12,380 nt of DNA from Thermoflexus sp. GTDB lineage: Bacteria > Chloroflexota > Anaerolineae > B4-G1 > DUEL01. This document shows, in pieces, positions 7,801 to 12,380 of this stretch. A program made the position numbers and the translations under genes. The first letter of the stretch is position 1. Every line of letters starts with the position of its first letter. Where the stretch lies: NCBI GenBank assembly GCA_028276215.1, contig JAPYWT010000024.1, positions 1 to 12,380 of the forward strand, in the 5' to 3' direction. The notes under the pieces were generated by a model. It did not search any database. It was not told the origin of the DNA and saw nothing but the letters and a program-made list of their open reading frames with translations.

Positions 7801-8499
7801 GAGGTCGCGGTCACCTTTGATCCGGCCGTCTTTGATGCCCACCCGGAGACGGTGCAGTGGCTGACGTTTGGGCATCCGTTGCTGGAGGGATTACTGCGGC
7901 AGGTGGTCGGGAGGGAGGTCGGAGAAACCGTCTTGGGCCCCCTGCTGCGGCTGGAGGCGAAATCGCCTCTGGAGCGGGTGGGTTACTACGTGCTGGAAGG
8001 GGGACGGCCCCGGCCGGTTGGGCATCTGTCGGAGGTCCGGCGCGTTCTGGAGAGTTCGGCGTTGGGGGGCTGGACGGAGGAGGCGGTGGAGGCGGCCTGT
8101 CGGGATTTCCGGGCGCGGGTAGAGGCGGAGTGGGAGCGACTGCAGCGGGGCTGGCAGCAACTGCAGCAGGCGCGGGAGGGGGCGCGGGCGGTTCGGGCGG
8201 CTCGCCTGCTGGTCCAGGCGGCGCTGGTGGAACTGGCGCTGGGGCGGCAGCCGGACCTCTGGGGGCAGGCGTCCTACCCGACGTCGTTTGATCGGGAGGC
8301 CGTCCTGGGTCTGCGGCGGCATGGGTATCCCTGGACGGCGCTCCTGCGGCTGGCGCAGGGGGAGATAGAGCCGCCGTCGCCCACGGACCCCTTCTTCCTG
8401 GAGATTCAGGGGGAGGGGCCGGAGCAACTCCGCCGGCGGTGGGAGCGACTGCGCCAGCAGGCGGAGGAATGGCTGGAGGAGGCGGGGCGGTCAGGTTAG
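4834..8499 (+). CDS. PLD-domain/SNF2 (RapA-type) helicase fusion
   Basis: This is a 1221-aa protein from ATG4834. Residues 1-200 form a phospholipase D-like domain with one HKD-type motif: H148-P-K150, then a D five residues beyond the spacer, then GSVN (166-169). PLD domains of this sort act as nucleases, usually as dimers when only one motif is present. The SF2/SNF2 motor follows: motif I DEVGLGKT (313-320), motif II DEAH (421-424), TATP (460-463), FTQYTD (749-754), TDAASEGLNFQ (810-820) and QRIGRVDRIGQ (839-849). DEVGLGKT followed by VEAG is RapA/HepA-like. Residues 850-1221 are charged, helical and unassigned. The likely role is ATP-driven translocation on double-stranded DNA coupled to cleavage (inference). 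The gene starts 13 nt after the HEPN-motif gene. ATG4834 was chosen over GTG4804 or TTG4783 because of GGGG at 4825-4828 and because the conserved PLD start follows directly. Third-position GC is higher than in the two upstream genes. Confidence 0.92.
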   Translation: MWLPELSLRLSYTTSDDPLHTFYIPALSVSVRYDRMAGFFSSTALAVAAAGVAHLIANGGQMRLLVGAELYPEDVEALRRGHDLREVVAARMEGALPDPDALADALMRDRLAALAWMVAAGALELRVVLPRGKDGLPLPAAVAQEYFHPKVGIFTDAAGNRVAFSGSVNESETGWRYNYEHLVVFRSWTEEGRQYIAEVVGRFERLWEGREPDWIGLPVPEAVRQRLLKYTPAAPPRRDPLERVPVLPEREVREEAVPFRREAVLCQFLLDLPRLAGAEGVGMATAAVRPWPHQWAVARRVVETFPTRYLLADEVGLGKTVEAGLILRELWLRGIVRRALILAPRSVLRQWQEELYEKFALRVPIYDGAVFRDISGETFTPATPNLWDGVDLALVSSQLVKRQERRESLLSARPWDLVIVDEAHHARRRDFQDLSRYRPNRMLDLLNRLQARTRGLLLLTATPMQVHPVEVWDLLRLLGLSGPWGSDERAFLRFYEQVRLPPDGVDWPFVLRMARAEREAGEGRPDRSLEERLRRELGPVDGERVHRLVDEGDVSSLRALSPEAKGWALALVRQSTPLTRRVFRHTRALLRDYARRGLLHERIPERDPCLVWIPMRPEEQALYDRIEEYITRFYRRYEGERKGLGFVMTVYRRRLTSSLYAVGRSLERRLAFLRGRADLGLEEDLEQDALRWDVDEWDLADRSLFQDEVAYLEDFLGELSRLGSPDSKVERLLKDLEEIFRRWETVLVFTQYTDTMDFLREQLRAGYGRQVACYSGRGGERWDGVMWVPVGKEEVKNDFREGNIRILLCTDAASEGLNFQTCGVLINYDMPWNPMRVEQRIGRVDRIGQRYETVEIRNYFYEGTVEARVYRALSRRIRWFQDVVGALQPILTQVEEAIEAAAMAPVAERERELQMQLARIENGLEKVSEGWDLDEWAGRLPPDLSGGATGPVSLAELEEVLTSLPGLRGRFRPHPRLEKVYWLRDEEGREVAVTFDPAVFDAHPETVQWLTFGHPLLEGLLRQVVGREVGETVLGPLLRLEAKSPLERVGYYVLEGGRPRPVGHLSEVRRVLESSALGGWTEEAVEAACRDFRARVEAEWERLQRGWQQLQQAREGARAVRAARLLVQAALVELALGRQPDLWGQASYPTSFDREAVLGLRRHGYPWTALLRLAQGEIEPPSPTDPFFLEIQGEGPEQLRRRWERLRQQAEEWLEEAGRSG
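8491..8499. other. Convergent 3' overlap of helicase and STAND genes
   Basis: The nine bases TCAGGTTAG contain both stop codons. TAG (8497-8499) ends the helicase on the + strand, and TCA (8491-8493, TGA on the - strand) ends the STAND gene. There is no intergenic space and no visible hairpin terminator, so each transcript must run antisense into the other gene unless termination occurs inside coding sequence. Confidence 0.85.
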
Positions 8500-11268
8500 G
8501 TCTTCCACGTCTCTGTATCCCCAGGCGACCTGCCGCAGCCGGAAGGCCAGTTTCTGGAAGACGTCGTCTATCGGGATGAGGACTGGTCGTTCTTCCTGGA
8601 CGATTTCGCCGGGGGAGGGCGGAAGGAAACCCAGCCGGAACCAGCGCATACCCGGCTCCATCTCGGCGATGTCCGTCCAGGTCAGGATGCGCAGGCTCAG
8701 AGCCATGTCGTAGAACCTTTTGGCCTCTTCGGGTTGGTCCGTTGCCTCATATACCCAGGCCACCAGGAGCGGGTTATCCATCTCTCCTCCCAGCCGGATG
8801 ACATCCTGCAGGAGGGGGATGGCTTCTTCCCGGTTACCCTCTTTCCAGAGGCACTCGCCGATGCGGAGCAGGGCCATCGCGTAGAAGTGGGGATGTCCGG
8901 CCTGACGGGCGGTCTCTGCGGCCCGCTTCCAGGCGGCCAGAGCGCTCTGGGTTTTCCCCTGATCCTGCAGACAATCCCCGTAAAGCCGCCAGATTTCCGA
9001 TTCGGCGGCCTGCCCCTGGGCCAGTTCCATGGCGATTTGGTACTCTCGCTCGGCCGTTTCCCAGTCCTTTTTGCGCCAGGCCAGTTCAGCAGCTATCTCG
9101 GCCCACAGCATCCAATAGAGGGGCTCGTGGCCGAGGACGGGCAGGACTTCTTTCATTGCGGCTTCAGCCTGGTCTAACTGGCCCAGTTGGGCCAGGATAC
9201 TGGCCCGGAGCAGGGCGCTGGGGATCCAGGCTCTGCGGATGCCGGCCTTCTGGGCCAAAGCCATCCCCGTTTCGCAGAAGGCCAGGGCGGCCTGGGGCTC
9301 GGTGGAACGGATCAGTGCGCCCATTCGCCAGGCGATCTCGGCGGCGGGCCAGAGGGCCCAGGGGATGCTTTGCCGAAGGGCGTTCTCCAACAACTGCAGT
9401 GCGATCAGATAGCATTTCTGGGCCGTATCCATATTTCGGGTGGCTTCTGCAGCGGCTCCGCGCAGGTGCCAGAGGAGATAGAGTATCGGGTCTAAGGGAG
9501 AGGCTTCCTCCATCCAGGATTCCCATTCTTCTCTCCAGAGCAGGCTGTTGGCTTCGGCGATGTGTCCCAGGATGAGGCAGGCCTGAGCTTCTATGAGCAT
9601 GGCCTGTCTCCGGCCGTGAGGGGAACGGATTTCTTCGGCCAGGGTGCGGGCCTGGCGGGCCAGTTCCAGCGCCTCCCGGATCATCCCCGTCTGCATCCAC
9701 CAGTCGGCGCAGAGGAGGTGGATTTCCATCCGTTCGGAGTCGTGGGTTGCCAGTTTCTGGGCGGCCTCCCACCACTGGCGGAGTTCTTCCCGGCGGAACT
9801 GGAGGGCCAGGAAGGGGCCGGTTCGGCGGAGGTATTCCAGGACCCACTCTCTTCGGCCCAGGCTCACGGCGTACTTGAATCCCTGGAGGATGTAGGGGAG
9901 GTGCTCCTCCCAGAGGCGCTGGGCCTGCCGGGTCTCTCCCTGGAGCCAGAGGTGGTGAGCCTGAGTGGTGCGTTCTCCATAGTAACCGGCGAAGCCGGTC
10001 ATCCATTGTGCAAACTGCGCCCGGTCTTCATCGGTCAATTGGTCCCGGGCATACTCCACCAGGAGAGCGTGCATCGTGTACCGTTCCCCGCCCTCGCTGC
10101 GGGCCAGTCCCGCCCGTACCAGTTCCAGGAAAGCTCTCCGCACCCGTCTCTCTTCCCATCCGAGTACATAGGCCACGACTTCCCCCGGGAACGGCTGGGG
10201 GAATCCCACCAGGAAGCGGAAAAGTTTCTTTCCGTCCTCGGAAAGCCGTTCATAACTCATCTGGAAGGCGACCCGGACGTTCTCCCGTTTCCGTTCTCCG
10301 ATTTCCAGGGTGTCCATCAGGTGGGCCTGTAATTCTTTCACGACCGGCCGGAGGCTGCCGTGCCAGAAGGCGAGACGTCCCAGGATGTAGAGGGCCAGAG
10401 GGAGGCCGCCCACGGCCTCCACCACCCAGCGGATTTCGGGTTCTCCCACATCTACTGCCGGGTGGTCTCGCAGGAGCAGTTCGCGCCCTTCTCCCAGGGG
10501 CATTGGGTCCAGGGGGAACTGAACTTCGGGCCCGCCAATGTCGCTGCGGCGGGTGGTGACCAGCAGTCCGCCGTTGGAGACCAGCCCGGTCCAGCGTTCC
10601 AGGTCCACCTCTTCAGCGCCGTCCAGGATGAGGAGAGCCTGTTTTCCTTTCAGGGCATGGGTGGCGGCTCTCCAGAGGTCTTCGGGCTCCGTGCTTCCTT
10701 CGGTACCCCGAAGGTCTCGGAGGAGCCGGGAGATGGCCTGCCGTTCGTCGCCGTTTTCCAGGTCCAGCCAGAAGATTCCGTCGGGGTATCGCTGCCAGAG
10801 GGGGCGGGCGTGGTGGGCGACGTGGGCCACCAGACGGCTCTTGCCCACGCCGGGGAGCCCGCGGACCACAACGAGGGTGGGGGTGGTTCTTCGGTCCGTC
10901 AGGCGGGCCAGGAGGGTGGCCTGTTCGCGGGAACGGCCCACGAAATGGCCTTCTTCAGGGAAGAGGGGGACGCCGAAGAGCAGGCACTCCCGACGCATCC
11001 AGGAGAGGGCCTCTGTCAACTCCTCTTCGGAGAGGACCCAACCGGTTTGGTGAAGGGCCTGCTGGAGTTGTTCAGGGCTTTCGCAGGCCCGTCCCAGGAA
11101 GCGGGCCAGGCGAAGGCGGCTTTCCCGGGCCAGTTTTCGGGGTTTTTGTGCGTTCATTGCTCGGGTCAGTGCGGATCGGTCAATGCCGGTTGCCTGGGCC
11201 ATTTCCCGGATGGAGCGGAATCCGAAATACCGTTGGAGGTTCAGGAGGGCAGTAGCGCTGTCGGTCAT
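8491..11268 (-). CDS. HTH / NB-ARC / TPR STAND protein (regulator-like)
   Basis: This is a 925-aa protein. Residues 8-58 hold an XRE-like helix-turn-helix (SIREMAQATGIDRSALTRAM, 19-38). NB-ARC begins at FVGR (109-112), with P-loop GLPGVGKS (137-144), Walker B LLILDGAEE (212-220), the TTR sensor segment (LLVTTRRS, 235-242) and GLPLALYILG (288-297). A winged-helix segment contains the MHD-position residues MH at 399-400. The remainder, about 430-880, is built of tetratricopeptide-like helical pairs rich in Ala, Leu, Trp and Glu. The family binds ADP in the off state and oligomerises when the TPR sensor recognises a ligand. With an HTH as effector it most likely acts as a transcription regulator, though some STAND proteins are themselves defence sensors. 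The Shine-Dalgarno is weak (AGGAAA directly before ATG). An IS end lies 18 nt upstream, so its native promoter may be lost or replaced. Confidence 0.9.
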   Translation of the reverse strand: MTDSATALLNLQRYFGFRSIREMAQATGIDRSALTRAMNAQKPRKLARESRLRLARFLGRACESPEQLQQALHQTGWVLSEEELTEALSWMRRECLLFGVPLFPEEGHFVGRSREQATLLARLTDRRTTPTLVVVRGLPGVGKSRLVAHVAHHARPLWQRYPDGIFWLDLENGDERQAISRLLRDLRGTEGSTEPEDLWRAATHALKGKQALLILDGAEEVDLERWTGLVSNGGLLVTTRRSDIGGPEVQFPLDPMPLGEGRELLLRDHPAVDVGEPEIRWVVEAVGGLPLALYILGRLAFWHGSLRPVVKELQAHLMDTLEIGERKRENVRVAFQMSYERLSEDGKKLFRFLVGFPQPFPGEVVAYVLGWEERRVRRAFLELVRAGLARSEGGERYTMHALLVEYARDQLTDEDRAQFAQWMTGFAGYYGERTTQAHHLWLQGETRQAQRLWEEHLPYILQGFKYAVSLGRREWVLEYLRRTGPFLALQFRREELRQWWEAAQKLATHDSERMEIHLLCADWWMQTGMIREALELARQARTLAEEIRSPHGRRQAMLIEAQACLILGHIAEANSLLWREEWESWMEEASPLDPILYLLWHLRGAAAEATRNMDTAQKCYLIALQLLENALRQSIPWALWPAAEIAWRMGALIRSTEPQAALAFCETGMALAQKAGIRRAWIPSALLRASILAQLGQLDQAEAAMKEVLPVLGHEPLYWMLWAEIAAELAWRKKDWETAEREYQIAMELAQGQAAESEIWRLYGDCLQDQGKTQSALAAWKRAAETARQAGHPHFYAMALLRIGECLWKEGNREEAIPLLQDVIRLGGEMDNPLLVAWVYEATDQPEEAKRFYDMALSLRILTWTDIAEMEPGMRWFRLGFLPPSPGEIVQEERPVLIPIDDVFQKLAFRLRQVAWGYRDVEDLT

Positions 11269-11286
11269 TTTCCTGTTCTTTTCGGA

Positions 11287-11324
11287 GGATGGTTCAATTT
11301 TCCAGGGAAATATGTTGACACTTT
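11287..11324 (+). repeat. Left terminal inverted repeat of the IS
   Basis: This end consists of GGATGGTTCA (11287-11296), an extra 11 nt (11297-11307), then AAATATGTTGACACTTT (11308-11324). The outer 10 and inner 17 bases are identical to the reverse complement of the right end. Only the 11-nt block has no counterpart there. Confidence 0.85.
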
Positions 11325-11340
11325 TTGCACCTTGAAAAAA

Positions 11341-12217
11341 TCAGGCTGGCTGGACGGCTGCGGCGGGGCGCACCAGTCGGTCCAGGACTTCCTCCAGGGA
11401 AGGGGCATCCGCCACTCCGGCCAGTTCCAGAGGGCTGTGCCCGGCCCGCTTGCCCCGCTCAAACTGGTGATGATTCCAGAACAGTTGCAACAAGGGCAGC
11501 AACCACCGGCACATCCCCCGGTGAATCGGCAGGTACGGGCGCAGCCAACTGTGCAACGATTCCGCCAGACTGGAGGAACGGTGGAACAGACCCAGGATGT
11601 CCCAGATCACTCTCACGACAGCCTGCAGCTCCTGGGGGATGTCCGCAGCCACGTCCAGGTTCAATGTAGGTAACCCCCCAGGTGGTGCCGTCCCGGGACT
11701 CATCGGGCACCAGGTAGACCACCAGGAACGAGCGTCCGTCCACCACCGTCAGGCACGGCTGTCGTCCCTGGAAAATCTCATCAGCCTCACCCAGGATGGG
11801 CAGGGGTACGTAGAGACTCCCGTTCTCGGTCTCTGCCTGCGCTCCTGCGGCGGTGAGCGTCTGGCTGATGTAGCCCACCGGGCGGGTGACGCCCAGGAGC
11901 AGTCGCAGCCCCAGGCGGATGCCGCGCACCGTTTCGGGCAACATCGGGAAAGCGATGATGAATCGGTCCACCAGGGTTTTGTCCACCGTCAGTGTGGGGG
12001 TCTGAGTGGGCCGACCCGCCGGGCGGGGCGTCAGGGCGTTCACGATGGCCTCCCACGCCCGGTCGCGGAGCCGGTAAAGCAGGTTACGGGAAACCCCGTG
12101 CTGGCGGGCCAGTTGGGTGACCAGCCCTCACTGGCGGTCCGGGAAGGGAATCAGTATCCGCAGTGCGGCATCAGCGCGCTGCTCGGCGGTGAATTCGGGG
12201 ACGTGATACGCTGCCAT
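11341..12217 (-). pseudogene. Broken DDE-type IS transposase
   Basis: Reading starts at ATG12217 (or ATG12223), giving MAAYHVPEFTAEQRADAALR. It hits an in-frame TGA at 12130-12128 just before an HTH-like stretch (LVTQLARQHGVSRNLLYRL). The same frame then continues through a candidate first catalytic Asp in ADEIF (codon 11782-11780) to TTWGVTY. The homology-like reading must then jump frame near 11655-11680, next to a run of six C on the + strand. It resumes in another frame as LNLDVAADIPQEL and RSSSLAESLHSWLRPYL, with a candidate catalytic Glu (codon 11562-11560), and ends at TGA 11343-11341. The candidate Asp and Glu are only about 72 residues apart with no convincing second Asp between, so the central catalytic part appears deleted. 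No active transposase can be made from this copy. Confidence 0.85.
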
Positions 12218-12223
12218 CGTCAT

Positions 12224-12228
12224 CTCCC
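12224..12228 (-). promoter_or_regulatory. Ribosome binding site deciding the transposase start
   Basis: GGGAG lies directly against the first ATG (12223) but 6 nt before the second ATG (12217). Normal spacing therefore favours the second ATG as the original start, giving MAAYHVPEF. Confidence 0.55.
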
Positions 12229-12250
12229 AAGCGAAGAATGGATGGCTCCA

Positions 12251-12279
12251 TTTATCCCCTAATTCGCCCATTTTGTCAA
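12251..12279 (-). promoter_or_regulatory. Sigma-70-type promoter of the transposase
   Basis: On the - strand a perfect -35 TTGACA (12279-12274) is followed by a 17-nt spacer and GATAAA (12256-12251). The latter matches TATAAT at the four central positions. It ends about 34 nt before ATG12217, just inside the right inverted repeat, as expected for an IS. If still active, it would transcribe through the dead transposase toward the STAND gene on the same strand. Confidence 0.6.
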
Positions 12280-12294
12280 GACGGCGGGGTTGTT

Positions 12295-12321
12295 AAAGTG
12301 TCAACATATTTTGAACCATCC
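12295..12321 (-). repeat. Right terminal inverted repeat of the IS
   Basis: Read on the - strand this is GGATGGTTCA directly followed by AAATATGTTGACACTTT, 27 nt in all. All 27 bases are found in the left end, where they are split by 11 extra nt. Both repeats carry an internal TTGACA pointing into the element, but no suitable -10 hexamer follows at 16-18 nt in either copy. Confidence 0.88.
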
Positions 12322-12380
12322 CCCTTTCGGGGTTTCTTATCCAGGGAGGAGCAGTTGGTCTTCTCTGGGATTCTGGCGGG
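12322..12380. other. Unassigned flank beyond the IS
   Basis: These 59 bases show no complete reading frame, clear promoter or terminator. If the IS inserted upstream of the STAND gene, this stretch would be the displaced original upstream region of that gene. This is inference only. Confidence 0.35.

Larger units (their letters stand above)
11287..12321. mobile_element. Decayed insertion sequence, about 1035 bp
   Basis: Matching inverted ends at 11287-11324 and 12295-12321 enclose a transposase pseudogene on the - strand, with its own promoter just inside the right end. Outside the repeats, TTTCGG occurs at 11280-11285 and 12325-12330, within 1 and 3 nt of the ends. This may be a degraded target-site duplication but is too short and offset to rely on. 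The C-terminal transposase style (SSLAES, LRPYL, NHHQFERGKRAGHSP) fits DDE transposases I associate with Chloroflexota and similar genomes. I cannot name the IS family with certainty. Confidence 0.8.

Noticed and set aside
1..8499. Assignment of the operon to DISARM, BREX or Mokosh
   Set aside because: A SNF2 helicase or a PLD domain occurs in some of these, but their other core genes are not visible. Mokosh uses a different helicase superfamily with its PLD domain. The left side of the locus is not in the window, so this remains open.
11315..11320. TTGACA in the left inverted repeat as a + strand promoter
   Set aside because: No -10-like hexamer follows at 16-18 nt, and no + strand gene lies downstream. 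The hexamer is part of the conserved IS end.
10360..11673. 437-aa open frame on the + strand across the STAND start and the IS end
   Set aside because: It is antisense to the HTH/NB-ARC coding region and runs through an IS inverted repeat. It has no recognisable domain and is a GC-driven shadow.
12319..12337. CCCC...GGGG followed by T-rich bases, resembling a small terminator hairpin
   Set aside because: The stem is only about 4 bp, the T tract is interrupted, and it is not placed after any intact gene.

Overview
The window is GC-rich bacterial DNA that reads as an accessory, defence-island-like region. NB-ARC/TPR regulators with an N-terminal HTH, a RapA-type SNF2 helicase fused to a PLD domain, and a decayed IS together suggest a multicellular or thermophilic lineage such as Chloroflexota. 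That placement is an impression from gene style only and is low confidence. No rRNA, tRNA, CRISPR array or housekeeping gene is present.

Layout, left to right. (1) A + strand operon of three genes fills 1-8499. It holds a large ATPase whose frame is open to the left edge, a 406-aa protein with a C-terminal HEPN-type R-N-x3-H motif, and a 1221-aa PLD-SNF2 helicase. The first pair overlap by 4 nt (ATGA) and the helicase follows 13 nt later, so the three are probably co-transcribed. (2) A 925-aa HTH/NB-ARC/TPR STAND protein lies on the - strand at 8491-11268. Its stop codon is interleaved with the helicase stop, so the 3' ends overlap by 9 nt with no room for a terminator. (3) An IS remnant of about 1035 bp lies at 11287-12321. 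It has 27-nt matching terminal inverted repeats, a recognisable promoter, and a transposase broken by a nonsense codon, a frameshift and a probable central deletion. Its left end sits only 18 nt upstream of the STAND start codon. (4) The last 59 bases hold nothing I can assign.

How the genes may work together (inference): the ATPase carries one intact P-loop module and one degenerate one. The 406-aa protein pairs another degenerate P-loop-like region with a candidate HEPN RNase. The third gene joins a translocase to a PLD nuclease-like domain. Sensor or switch ATPase, RNase effector and DNA-translocating nuclease is the make-up expected of an anti-phage or anti-plasmid system. The set does not match the core gene content of BREX, DISARM, Zorya, Druantia or Mokosh as I know them. 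It is the best candidate here for an undescribed system, though upstream genes outside the window may belong to it.
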